This document shows, piece after piece, positions 26,159 through 34,237 of a stretch of DNA of 62,732 nucleotides. The position numbers and the translations under genes were made by a program. Positions within the stretch are counted from its first letter, which is position 1; each line of letters opens with the position of its first letter. A model generated the notes under the pieces. It saw only the letters and a list, made by a program, of their open reading frames with translations, searched no databases and was not told the origin of the DNA. Source of the DNA: Akkermansia sp. (GTDB lineage: Bacteria > Verrucomicrobiota > Verrucomicrobiia > Verrucomicrobiales > Akkermansiaceae); NCBI GenBank assembly GCA_017555025.1, contig JAFZHC010000056.1:1-62732 (forward strand), given 5' to 3'.

Positions 26159-26704
26159 TCAGATAAGCCCAAGCTGCATGCGAGCCTCTTCTGTCATCAT
26201 ATCCTGGTTCCACGGCGGGTCCCATACAAACTCGATATTTACCTCGCCCACTCCCTCCAGAGCAGATATACCGGCCTCGGCCTCAGCCATAAGGTGCGGC
26301 CCCATGCTACACCCGGGGGCGGTGAGGGTCATGCGCACATGCACATAAGCATCGGCCTCTTTCTGGGGAATGACCTCCACCTCATAAATAAGACCGAGGT
26401 TTACAATATCAACCGGAATTTCAGGGTCATACACACCACCGAGCACCTTCCAAACCTTCTCCTCAAGGGTGAGGTTTGCCATATCCTCCTGTGGTACATC
26501 CACCTGCTCGGGGGCGATAATACCGGCACGAGCAGCCTCATGGCGAGATATACGCACCAGACCGATATCCGTTGCCGCAGTAATGGAATTACCAAGCATC
26601 TGGGTAATATAAATACGCGAGCCCTCGGGCAAAATAACGGCGTTACCGGCCGGCACCTGTACGCCGGCGGTTTCCGCCTCTGTGATTACTTCCTGATTGA
26701 ACAT
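26159..26704 (-). CDS. sufT: Fe-S cluster assembly protein SufT (MIP18 family)
   Basis: A 181-residue protein. The N-terminal half (PAGNAVILPEGSRIYITQMLGNSITA) is typical of long SufT proteins. The C-terminal DUF59/MIP18 domain has YDPEIPVDIVNLGLIYEV, LTAPGCSMGPHL with the conserved Cys, and VWDPPWNQDMMTEEARMQLGL. SufT helps mature Fe-S proteins. No other suf genes are adjacent. The promoter lies 14 bases upstream of the ATG. Confidence 0.92.
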   Translation of the reverse strand: MFNQEVITEAETAGVQVPAGNAVILPEGSRIYITQMLGNSITAATDIGLVRISRHEAARAGIIAPEQVDVPQEDMANLTLEEKVWKVLGGVYDPEIPVDIVNLGLIYEVEVIPQKEADAYVHVRMTLTAPGCSMGPHLMAEAEAGISALEGVGEVNIEFVWDPPWNQDMMTEEARMQLGLI

Positions 26705-26718
26705 TGCTGTGAGTGCTC

Positions 26719-26746
26719 ATTATGGCAGATTTTCATGCGCGTGCAA
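26719..26746 (-). promoter_or_regulatory. Promoter of sufT
   Basis: Minus strand: TTGCAC (26741-26746) in the context AAGGCTTGCAC, 16-base spacer, CATAAT (26719-26724). Confidence 0.65.
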
Positions 26747-26881
26747 GCCTTATCTCTGACAGCCCATTTGAATAAAAAAGGGCGATTAATGAATTCTGAA
26801 GTTAGAGAAGATTGTGAGACGGACGCATCTTTTACATCGCCCCTCAGTATCCGCCCCAGTCGTTACCACCCAATTCCCTCG

Positions 26882-26910
26882 TTGACTCCACCAGCACGCT
26901 ATGTTACAAT
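26882..26910 (+). promoter_or_regulatory. Promoter of uvrC (leaderless)
   Basis: TTGACT (26882-26887), 17-base spacer, TACAAT (26905-26910). Six bases separate the -10 box from the GTG start at 26917. Confidence 0.82.
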
Positions 26911-26916
26911 GCGCCC

Positions 26917-28464
26917 GTGGCAACTGTAAATTGCAAAGAGAAGTGGCGTAGCACGCCGCACCGCCCCGGGGTATACCTCATGAAAGGTAGCGGTGGCGGC
27001 ATCATCTACGTCGGCAAGGCCAAAGATTTGCACCGGCGTCTGGCCAATTACTTCTCCCCGTCCCGAGCCACGCTGGAAAACAGCAAAACTCGTGCCCTCA
27101 TTGCAGCCATTGAGGACTTCGACTACTATGAAGTCCGCAATGACCAAGAGGCGCTCATCCTCGAACAGAAGCTTATCAAGGAATACCGCCCGCACTACAA
27201 TGTGCAGCTGAGAGATGACAAACGCTATCTGTTGCTGCGAGCCAGCCGTCAGGAGGAACTCCCCCGCTTTTCCCTCGTACGTCTGCGCAAAGATGACGGG
27301 GCTCGCTACATCGGCCCCTTTGTACATTCCACCGCACTTAAAGAAACCGTGGAATGGCTTAACCACCGATTTCGCCTGCGAACCTGTACCTGCCGCCACC
27401 CCGGCGAAGAACAATATCGCCATTGCCACGATGACGTCATTCGTTGCTGCTCGGCACCCTGTATAGGCCGCATATCCCCCGATGAATACCGAGCTCAGTT
27501 TGAAACAGCCCTCGGTCTGCTGGAAGGTCGTGGCCGCAAAGAACACCTCGATGCCCTCACGCAAGAAATGATGGAGGCCTCAGACGCGCTGGACTTTGAA
27601 CGAGCAGCCCGCCTGCGTGACATTCGTGAGAATATTCTGAAAACGCTGGAACCCGCCCGCCGCTTTGCCCGAGGCCTCACCGACCTGCCCGGCACCGTCA
27701 ATCCCGACGAGGATTTGGCTGAGCTGGCAGAGGCTCTCGGTATGCCCTCCCCTCCCTCGGTTATGGAGTGCTTTGATATCTCCAACCTGTCAGACAACCA
27801 CATTGTGGCCTCCATGGTGCGCTTCAGCAATGGCCGCCCCGACAACAAATCCTACCGCCGCTACCGCATACGCGGTGTTGACGGGCAAAATGACTTTGCC
27901 AGCATGCTGGAGGTGGTGCGCCGTCGCTATTCACGCATTGTCAATGAAAGCAGCGCTCTATTCGATAAACCGGCAGACATGGGTACCTACGCGTGGCTTA
28001 AACAACTCAGCGCCGAAGGTAAAGCCCCCATCACCGTACCCGACCTCGTAGTTGTGGACGGCGGCAAGGGACAACTGGCCACCGCTATGCAGGTGCTCGA
28101 AGAGGTCGGACTGCAAGACATGCCTGTGGTGGGTCTGGCTAAACGAGATGAGGAAATCTACTTCCCGCACAAGAGCGAACCTCTTGTTCTCAGCAAAGAA
28201 AGCGGAGCCCTGCGCCTGCTGCAACGCTTACGAGACGAAGCCCACCGCTTTGCCAACAACTACAACGAATTGCTGGTGCGCCGCCGCGTGCGCGAGAGCC
28301 GGCTCGATGCTTACCCCGGCATGACCCCCAAACGAAAAGAACTCTTGCTGGCTCGCTTCCACACCCTGCCTAACCTCCGCAACCGAACCCCGGAGGAAAT
28401 AGCCGAGCTGCCCGGGATTTCCCGCGCCTGGGCCGACAAGTTCTGTGAATGGCTCAATAACTGA
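26917..28464 (+). CDS. uvrC: Excinuclease ABC subunit C
   Basis: A 515-residue nuclease that makes both incisions in nucleotide excision repair. The GIY-YIG domain is at about 15-95 (GVYLMKG, IIYVGKAKDLHRRL). A cysteine set follows (CTCRHPGEEQYRHC, CCSAPC), matching the Fe-S ligands of UvrC. UvrB-binding region near 205-240. The RNase-H-like nuclease keeps the acidic residues in MECFDISN and VVDGGKGQL and the His in EAHRFANNY. The C-terminal helix-hairpin-helix region is short, so the protein is smaller than E. coli UvrC (610). The GTG start is fixed by the promoter. Confidence 0.95.
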   Translation: MATVNCKEKWRSTPHRPGVYLMKGSGGGIIYVGKAKDLHRRLANYFSPSRATLENSKTRALIAAIEDFDYYEVRNDQEALILEQKLIKEYRPHYNVQLRDDKRYLLLRASRQEELPRFSLVRLRKDDGARYIGPFVHSTALKETVEWLNHRFRLRTCTCRHPGEEQYRHCHDDVIRCCSAPCIGRISPDEYRAQFETALGLLEGRGRKEHLDALTQEMMEASDALDFERAARLRDIRENILKTLEPARRFARGLTDLPGTVNPDEDLAELAEALGMPSPPSVMECFDISNLSDNHIVASMVRFSNGRPDNKSYRRYRIRGVDGQNDFASMLEVVRRRYSRIVNESSALFDKPADMGTYAWLKQLSAEGKAPITVPDLVVVDGGKGQLATAMQVLEEVGLQDMPVVGLAKRDEEIYFPHKSEPLVLSKESGALRLLQRLRDEAHRFANNYNELLVRRRVRESRLDAYPGMTPKRKELLLARFHTLPNLRNRTPEEIAELPGISRAWADKFCEWLNN

Positions 28465-28639
28465 CATCTAAGCATGCCATCCGGGAGTTACGCATAAGGG
28501 GCATCGCAGCCATGCCCGCCCGTTTTCTGCACTAAAATAAACATATATTGCTGTAAGCATATCTGCCATATTCCCCCTCGGCTGGATACATGCTATTCCA
28601 AAGCAAAAGCGAAAAATACGGAGCGGAGGCATTTTATGA

Positions 28640-28667
28640 TTGAATTCTGCGCAATATCTGGCATACT
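28640..28667 (+). promoter_or_regulatory. Promoter of the FHA-domain gene
   Basis: TTGAAT (28640-28645), 16-base spacer, CATACT (28662-28667), 11 bases before the ATG at 28679. No other feature is recognised in 28465-28640. Confidence 0.55.
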
Positions 28668-28678
28668 GAGAGGCAGAC

Positions 28679-29290
28679 ATGGCTTCCATTAACGTAACAT
28701 ACTCCGACATTACCGCCTCTTACGACCTGCCCGATGAGATTGGCGTAGAGGTTATCATTGGCACATCTGAAGATTGCAGCATCGACCTGCCCGATGTGGA
28801 AGGCCTTGCAGAACAGCACTGCTGCATTACCCTTTTTGAGGATGGCTATGCCATCTCTGACCTCGGCTCCGGTGCCGGCACCTTCGCCAATGAGAAGCCT
28901 CTGGAGAACGAGTACATGACAGCCGGTGTGACCTATCGCATTGGTCAGGCAACCATTACCTTTGTACCCGATGAGGTCGCCGCTCCTGCACCTGCCGCTC
29001 AGCCTGCCGGCGAACAGCCCGCAAGCGCTCAACCACAAGCCACGGCGGCTCCGGCTAAAAAGGCAGTAAAGAAAACCGGCAAACGCCCGGCTACCGGTGC
29101 AAAACGCCCCATGCGCCCGGCCTCTGCCGATCGCGTACGTGCTGCAGCAGCCACGGCAGCCCAGAATAAAAAGCAACAGCAAATCAATGGTGTATACGTT
29201 GCTCTTGTGCTGATTGGTGCCTTCTACGCCGGCATGGCTCTTTACAGCTGGCAGACAACGGGCAATCCTCTGCCTATTTTCCTGCGCTGA
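28679..29290 (+). CDS. FHA-domain protein with C-terminal membrane anchor
   Basis: A 203-residue protein. Residues ~10-100 form a forkhead-associated-like domain (VIIGTSEDCSIDLPDV, then HCCITLFEDGYAISDLGSGAGTFAN), a fold that reads phosphothreonine in partner proteins. An Ala/Pro/Lys-rich linker (~100-165) follows, then one membrane helix near 180 (YVALVLIGAFYAGMALY). The canonical GR and SxxH positions are only partly kept (GT; EQHC), so phospho-binding is uncertain. No kinase is adjacent. Confidence 0.75.
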   Translation: MASINVTYSDITASYDLPDEIGVEVIIGTSEDCSIDLPDVEGLAEQHCCITLFEDGYAISDLGSGAGTFANEKPLENEYMTAGVTYRIGQATITFVPDEVAAPAPAAQPAGEQPASAQPQATAAPAKKAVKKTGKRPATGAKRPMRPASADRVRAAAATAAQNKKQQQINGVYVALVLIGAFYAGMALYSWQTTGNPLPIFLR

Positions 29291-29319
29291 TAAAGGTCAC
29301 AGCAAAGTAATTCATCAAA

Positions 29320-29360
29320 GGCAGGTAGTGCAAACAGAGTGCACTACCTGCCCTTTCTAA
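29320..29360 (+). terminator. Terminator after the FHA gene
   Basis: A perfect 13-bp stem (29320-29332 with 29340-29352), 7-base loop, then CTTTCT. Confidence 0.8.
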
Positions 29361-29385
29361 ATTTATCGTCAAGGTGATTTTGGGC

Positions 29386-29414
29386 TTGCAAATCAGCAAA
29401 AGAGAGTGTACTCT
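29386..29414 (+). promoter_or_regulatory. Promoter of purH
   Basis: TTGCAA (29386-29391) in GGGCTTGCAA, 17-base spacer, TACTCT (29409-29414). A leader of about 40 bases follows; no purine riboswitch was recognised in it. Confidence 0.65.
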
Positions 29415-29461
29415 GTGGTACCGCCGCCGGCGGATTTAGTAAACAAATCGAATCACATCAC

Positions 29462-31018
29462 ATGGAAACGATGAAAATTGAGCGCGCCCTGCTGTCAGTA
29501 TCCGACAAGACCGGGCTTGATAAGTTTGCCAAGGGTCTGGTGGCCCAGAATGTACAGCTCATCTCTACGGGCGGTACCTGCAAGTACCTCCAGGAGCTGG
29601 GTCTGCCGGTAACGGAAATCTCTGACTACACGGGAGCTCCCGAGTTGTTCGACGGCCGCGTGAAGACCCTGCACCCCAAGGTGCACGGCGGTCTGTTGCA
29701 GCGCCGCGACCTCGCTGAGCACCAGCAGCAGGCTGTTGACAACAACATCCCCACCATCGACCTCGTATGCGTAAATCTCTATCCCTTTGAGGAGACCATC
29801 GCCAAGGATGGTGTAACTCTGGCCGAGGCTATTGAGAAAATTGACATCGGTGGCCCCTCCATGCTGCGCTCCGCTGCCAAGAACTATGCTTCTGTAACCG
29901 TTGTGAGCGACCCCGCTGATTACGACACCATTCTGGAGGAAATGGAAAACCATCAGGGCAACACCACGCTGAAGACCCGCGAGAAACTCGCTGTTAAGGT
30001 ATTCATGCGTACATCTGCCTACGATAACGCCATTTCCAACTATCTGGGGCACCGTGCCGAGGAGAGCACCAAAAATAATTTCTCCCTCTCCCTGCCCTTC
30101 AACCAAACGCTGCGCTATGGTGACAATCCCCACCAGCCCAGCGTGCTCTACGGTGATTTTGACTCCATTTTCACCCAGCTGCAGGGTAAGGAGCTCTCCT
30201 ATACCAACATTCTGGATCTCGACGCCGCAGCCTCTCTCATCATGAACTTCCGTCGTCCGACGGTTGGTATCCTCAAGCACACCAACCCCTGCGGTGTAGG
30301 TCAGGATGATGAGGATCTTGTAGAGGCTTGGAAGCGTGCATACCAGACCGATACGCAAGCTCCTTTCGGTGGTGTTATCGTCATGAACCGCCCGATGACC
30401 GAGGCTCTTGCCCGCATCGTGGGTGCCATCTTCACAGACGTTATCATTGCCCCCGACTACGAGCCCGAGGCTCGCGCTATCCTGCAGAAAAAGAAGAACT
30501 GCCGCGTGATGCGCATCGATATGGATGCATGGCGCGAGTTCTGCAAGACCCCGATGATGCGTACCGCTCCCGGTGGTATCATGACCATGCAGCGTGACGA
30601 CGAAGTCATGGGGCTGGATAATCTTGAGGCCAAGGTTGTGACCGACCGTGTACCCACCGCCGAAGAGCTTGAGGCTATGCGCTTTGCATGGCGTGTGTGT
30701 AAGCAGGTTCACTCCAACGCCATCGTCTTTACCGACAAGAATGGTACTCTGGGCATCGGTGCAGGCCAAATGAGCCGCGTTGACTCTGCCAAGATTGCCG
30801 TGTGGAAGGCCGGTCAGGCCGGTCTGAGCCTGAAGGGCAGCGTGATTGCCTCTGACGGCCTCTTCCCCTTCGCTGATGGTCTGCAGACCGCTATCGATGC
30901 CGGCGCTACGGCCTGCATTCAGCCCGGCGGTTCCATCCGCGACCAGGAGGTTATTGACGCCGCCAATGCCGCCGGCATTGCCATGGTGTTCACCGGCGCC
31001 CGCCACTTCCTGCACTAA
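29462..31018 (+). CDS. purH: Bifunctional AICAR transformylase / IMP cyclohydrolase
   Basis: A 518-residue enzyme that performs the last two steps of de novo IMP synthesis. The N-terminal MGS-like cyclohydrolase domain has ALLSVSDKTGL, LISTGGTCKYL and GRVKTLHPKVHGGLL. The transformylase domain has LKHTNPCGVG with the catalytic Lys-His and ends SIRDQEVIDAANAAGIAMVF. A second in-frame ATG at 29471 is an alternative start. It is flanked by terminators and so transcribed alone. Confidence 0.97.
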   Translation: METMKIERALLSVSDKTGLDKFAKGLVAQNVQLISTGGTCKYLQELGLPVTEISDYTGAPELFDGRVKTLHPKVHGGLLQRRDLAEHQQQAVDNNIPTIDLVCVNLYPFEETIAKDGVTLAEAIEKIDIGGPSMLRSAAKNYASVTVVSDPADYDTILEEMENHQGNTTLKTREKLAVKVFMRTSAYDNAISNYLGHRAEESTKNNFSLSLPFNQTLRYGDNPHQPSVLYGDFDSIFTQLQGKELSYTNILDLDAAASLIMNFRRPTVGILKHTNPCGVGQDDEDLVEAWKRAYQTDTQAPFGGVIVMNRPMTEALARIVGAIFTDVIIAPDYEPEARAILQKKKNCRVMRIDMDAWREFCKTPMMRTAPGGIMTMQRDDEVMGLDNLEAKVVTDRVPTAEELEAMRFAWRVCKQVHSNAIVFTDKNGTLGIGAGQMSRVDSAKIAVWKAGQAGLSLKGSVIASDGLFPFADGLQTAIDAGATACIQPGGSIRDQEVIDAANAAGIAMVFTGARHFLH

Positions 31019-31038
31019 ACCATATCTCTTTATCAATC

Positions 31039-31071
31039 AGCCCTGCGGGTTCGCGCCCGCAGGGCTTTTTA
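31039..31071 (+). terminator. Terminator of purH
   Basis: An 11-bp perfect stem (31039-31049 with 31056-31066), 6-base loop, T5 tail. Confidence 0.9.
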
Positions 31072-31086
31072 AATCAATTTCCCACC

Positions 31087-31827
31087 ATGCACCTCGGAGT
31101 AAATATTGACCATGTAGCGACGCTGCGCCAGGCTCGCTATGCCACCATGCTCGATTCTCACAACACAGAGCCCTCTGTGCTGGAGGCAGCCTACGCCGCC
31201 ATGAAAGGCGGTGCCGACTCTATTACGCTGCACGTACGCGAAGATCGACGCCACATGCAGGATGACGACGCCCGAACTGTGCGACGCGAAATTCCCCTGC
31301 CCCTCAACCTCGAGATGGGAGCTACACAGGCCATGCTGGAGTTTGCCCTGAGCCTGAAGCCCGACTATGTGTGCCTGGTGCCGGAGAGACGCGAGGAAAT
31401 CACTACCGAGGGAGGTCTGAGCGTAGCCGGTCATGAGGCTGAGTTGCAACCCCTCGTGGCAGCATTGCAAGCCAACGGCAGTAAAGTGAGCATGTTCATT
31501 GACCCGGAGCCGGAGCAGGTTAAAGCCTCTGCCGCCATCGGTGCTGCCATGATTGAGCTGCACACCGGCCGATTTGCCAACACCTTAGGAGAAGAACGCA
31601 AGGCAGAAACGGCACGCTTGGTTGCAGCGGCTACGCTGGGGCATGAACTGGGGCTGGAGGTGCACGCCGGTCACGGCATTCAAATTGCCAACCTGGCCGA
31701 GCTCAACGAAGTTCCTTACCTTACGGAGCTCAACATTGGCCATACGCTCATCTCGCGGGCTATCTTCACCGGCCTTACTTCGGCAGTACAGGAAATGAAG
31801 TCAGCCATAGAGAGTTATAAGTGGTAA
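31087..31827 (+). CDS. pdxJ: Pyridoxine 5'-phosphate synthase
   Basis: A 246-residue TIM-barrel enzyme that joins 1-deoxyxylulose-5-phosphate and 3-amino-2-oxopropyl phosphate in DXP-dependent vitamin B6 synthesis. LGVNIDHVATLRQAR at the N-terminus, HVREDRRHM, LVPERREEITTEGGL, GHGI and ELNIGHTLISRAIF are typical. The ATG lies 15 bases after the purH terminator; no strong promoter was identified between them. Confidence 0.96.
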   Translation: MHLGVNIDHVATLRQARYATMLDSHNTEPSVLEAAYAAMKGGADSITLHVREDRRHMQDDDARTVRREIPLPLNLEMGATQAMLEFALSLKPDYVCLVPERREEITTEGGLSVAGHEAELQPLVAALQANGSKVSMFIDPEPEQVKASAAIGAAMIELHTGRFANTLGEERKAETARLVAAATLGHELGLEVHAGHGIQIANLAELNEVPYLTELNIGHTLISRAIFTGLTSAVQEMKSAIESYKW

Positions 31828-31871
31828 AACTCTTTGATTTTTGGGCATCTTCGATCAGATAAGACTCTATC

Positions 31872-31912
31872 AAAGCCAATTTTCGTTCTTTTTGACGAAA
31901 ATTGGCTTTTAA
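31872..31912 (+). terminator. Terminator of pdxJ
   Basis: A perfect 15-bp stem (31872-31886 with 31895-31909) with an 8-base T-rich loop and a short T tail. Confidence 0.85.
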
Positions 31913-31925
31913 TTTCACTTTTCGC

Positions 31926-31953
31926 TTGAAATCAACGCTCCGCATGCTATCAT
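31926..31953 (+). promoter_or_regulatory. Promoter of the HU gene
   Basis: TTGAAA (31926-31931), 16-base spacer, TATCAT (31948-31953), eight bases before the ATG at 31962. Confidence 0.75.
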
Positions 31954-31961
31954 AAAGACCT

Positions 31962-32282
31962 ATGAACAAGACTCAACTTGTAGACTGCATTCAGGCCAAG
32001 CTTGGCGAAGGCGCAACGAAGAAGTGCGCCGAGGCTGCTCTCTCCGCCGTACTCGGTGCTATCTCCGACGCCGTTAAGGGTGGCGACAAAGTTCAGCTTA
32101 TCGGTTTCGGCACCTTCGAAATGAAGACTCGCCCCGAGCGCACCGGCCGCAATCCTCAGACCGGCGCAGAGATGAAGATTGCAGCCTCCTCCACATTGGC
32201 CTTCAAGCCGTCTTCCACCTTCAAGACTGTTGTGCAGCCCAAGAAGAAGTGCTGCGCCAAGAAGACCTGCAAGAAGAAGTAA
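31962..32282 (+). CDS. HU-family nucleoid protein with Cys-rich basic tail
   Basis: A 106-residue DNA-bending protein. The HU fold is clear: MNKTQLVDCIQAKL start, VQLIGFGTFEMKTRPERTGRNPQTG forming the beta arm, and FKPSSTFKTVV. The last 14 residues, PKKKCCAKKTCKKK, form a basic tail with three cysteines, not present in standard HU. The tail may add DNA affinity or allow disulfide or metal-linked assembly; that is inference. Transcribed alone. Confidence 0.92.
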   Translation: MNKTQLVDCIQAKLGEGATKKCAEAALSAVLGAISDAVKGGDKVQLIGFGTFEMKTRPERTGRNPQTGAEMKIAASSTLAFKPSSTFKTVVQPKKKCCAKKTCKKK

Positions 32283-32307
32283 TTGACCTTCTTCCATCGC
32301 TTTTCCC

Positions 32308-32338
32308 AAGCCGCCCGCGCATGCGAGCGGCTTTTTTA
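32308..32338 (+). terminator. Terminator of the HU gene
   Basis: A 7-bp outer stem (32308-32314 with 32327-32333) plus GC-rich inner pairing, T6 tail. Confidence 0.85.
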
Positions 32339-32382
32339 TTCTCGCACAGGGGAGTAAATCATTAGTTCTGTAATCTCTACAG

Positions 32383-32838
32383 CTATGAATTGTAAAATCT
32401 TCTGAGGCGTACAATTCTGATAACCAAAAATATAACGACACCTAACCATACAGTACCAGCAATGCAAATGACAAGCAAAGAATCCCATCCCGCCTTTCGT
32501 CTTTCTACACGTGATTTTTGAGGATCCTCTGGATTTACATATACCGTTATCGTTGAATAATCTTCACTAAAGCCATGGTGAAGCTTTTTAGAAGTAAACA
32601 CCACTTGCTCCCGGCTATCCAAGGTGTATGTTTTACCTTTGTAATCAAAATCAACAACAATATCTTTAATAACGCCAACATAGCCACGAGCTATCTCGTA
32701 GGAAACTATTGTTCCTGTGACAGGTGTCGGCAATAATTGTCGTTCCTCATAAACGGTTGCGGCAAAACCAAAAAGGCCACGAGCAAACAATAACAAGATA
32801 GCAATGGCTCAGATAATCCCGCAGCCATCCTTTGCCAT
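32383..32838 (-). pseudogene. DUF3592-like membrane protein interrupted by an in-frame TGA
   Basis: An uninterrupted 137-codon frame (32383-32796) would need a TTG start inside a hydrophobic helix. Extending upstream in the same frame reaches an ATG at 32838 after nine codons (MAKDGCGII) and one TGA (32809-32811). Read through the TGA, the residues form one natural membrane helix (GII, stop, AIAILLLFARGLFGFAA). The body has the DUF3592 pattern (TGTIVSYE, VDFDYKGKTYTLDS, VTVYVNPEDPQKS-like) and a second C-terminal helix. A recent nonsense mutation is the simplest reading; recoding or a sequencing error is possible. Confidence 0.6.
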
Positions 32839-32932
32839 ACTATCATAATTTCGATACCGAGTTGGTTCATACATAACTACATATAATCTACCTGCTTGAC
32901 ATCTTACCTGAAGTATGTTGATTGCCAGATAA

Positions 32933-32963
32933 GGCCACTCGGATTAATTCTAACCGAGTGGCC
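32933..32963 (-). terminator. Hairpin after the LOG-family gene
   Basis: A 10-bp perfect stem (32933-32942 with 32954-32963) and 11-base loop. On the minus strand it is followed by TTATCT, a weak T tract. Confidence 0.55.
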
Positions 32964-32991
32964 TATTCCCCCCTTCTGCATGGGGCAGAAA

Positions 32992-34080
32992 TCAATCGTT
33001 CACAATATCGATGAGATCCTTCAGGCGGGCGTAGTCACCACGCTTCAGCGTGAAATGCAGGCGCGGGAGCGCAGACAGCTGCGGTTCAGGATCATTTTCG
33101 TCCTCATCCAGCTGCACGAGGTCTCCTTTGGGCATGATATCAGTATAATCATGGCGAATCCAGTCCAGAAGCTTCTCAGAAAGGGGCTCATTCACACGAA
33201 TGATACAGCTCTCACCGTCAAAATAATACGAGTGAAAACGCCTGTAGAAACGCTCAATATACGCCATGGCATCCTCCGCGCTCTTGCTCAGGTACAAAAG
33301 GTGCATATCATTGGGAGAAATGAGATTCTCATCCAATAGCTCCTTCTCAATAAAGCGTGCCCAGCGGTACCAGAAAGTCTCCCCCGGAATATCGAGCAGA
33401 ACGATGGGGAAAATGGTGCATTTACCCGTCTGCATGAGGGTGATGGTTTCATAAATCTCATCCATGGTACCGAAACCGCCTTCGAATGCCACGAGAGCAT
33501 CCGTCTGCTTAAGGAAGTTCAGTTTTCTGGTGTAGAAGTAGTAGAAGTCCATCATCTTATCACTACCCTCAACGAAAGGGTTAGCGTGCTGCTCAAAAGG
33601 CAGAGTGATGTTCAGGCCGAAGGAGTTCTCCTTACCGGCGCCCTCATTGCATGCCTGCATGATACCGGGGCCACCACCGGTAATAATCATGTAACCGGCC
33701 TCCGAGGCACGACGTGAAAAATCTACAGCCTGAATATAGGAGGGATCTTCGGGGCGTATGCGAGCAGACCCGAAACAGGTAATCTTGCGTATGTTGCGGT
33801 ACGGAAGAAACATTTTATCGGCTGCAAACATCTCCACAAGAGTACGATTCATCATCTCCAAATCATGCTCTTCGATAGAGGAATCCGCAGCGTTCATCAC
33901 GGTTGCAAGCATCTGCAGAACAACATCCGGCGAATGATTGCCACTGAAGCGGCGGGACAAATCATAAAGATTGGCGTCCAACACGGCATTGCCTGTGTTG
34001 ACCGGTATAACAGAAGACGACAGGTGCTGTTCGGCACGACCATTCAGATTACGAGCGGCAAGAATTTCAGGCTTTCTCAT
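32992..34080 (-). CDS. LOG-family (TIGR00730-type) Rossmann-fold protein
   Basis: A 362-residue protein. The core has ITCFGSARI, IITGGGPGIMQACNEGA and FEGGFGTMDEIYE, the last matching the PGGxGTxxE motif of cytokinin riboside 5'-monophosphate phosphoribohydrolases (LOG) and related nucleotide hydrolases. The first Pro of that motif is replaced by Glu. N- and C-terminal extensions make it longer than the ~190-residue LOG proteins. The ATG at 34080 is chosen over a start at 34155 because a promoter ends seven bases upstream of it. It runs divergently from leuS. Confidence 0.85.
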   Translation of the reverse strand: MRKPEILAARNLNGRAEQHLSSSVIPVNTGNAVLDANLYDLSRRFSGNHSPDVVLQMLATVMNAADSSIEEHDLEMMNRTLVEMFAADKMFLPYRNIRKITCFGSARIRPEDPSYIQAVDFSRRASEAGYMIITGGGPGIMQACNEGAGKENSFGLNITLPFEQHANPFVEGSDKMMDFYYFYTRKLNFLKQTDALVAFEGGFGTMDEIYETITLMQTGKCTIFPIVLLDIPGETFWYRWARFIEKELLDENLISPNDMHLLYLSKSAEDAMAYIERFYRRFHSYYFDGESCIIRVNEPLSEKLLDWIRHDYTDIMPKGDLVQLDEDENDPEPQLSALPRLHFTLKRGDYARLKDLIDIVND

Positions 34081-34087
34081 ATTCTGT

Positions 34088-34116
34088 AGTGTAGCGCAAT
34101 TTTTCATCAATGTCAG
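34088..34116 (-). promoter_or_regulatory. Promoter of the LOG-family gene (leaderless)
   Basis: Minus strand: CTGACA (34111-34116), 17-base spacer, TACACT (34088-34093), seven bases before the ATG at 34080. Confidence 0.7.
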
Positions 34117-34198
34117 CAAAAAAACATCTATTTTTGAAAAATTAACAGTCGCCACATGCGGAATTGCGGCAGCAGGCAGCTAATCATCACGAAAAGGC

Positions 34199-34227
34199 TT
34201 GATTTTCATGAACAACTGTATTATAGT
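34199..34227 (+). promoter_or_regulatory. Promoter of leuS
   Basis: TTGATT (34199-34204) in AAGGCTTGATT, 17-base spacer, TATAGT (34222-34227). It overlaps upstream in-frame ATGs and so decides the start at 34238, ten bases further on. Confidence 0.75.
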
Positions 34228-34237
34228 CTCGCGCGAC

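Noticed and set aside
29415..29461. Purine riboswitch before purH
   Set aside because: The leader is only about 40 bases and lacks the three-way junction of purine aptamers.
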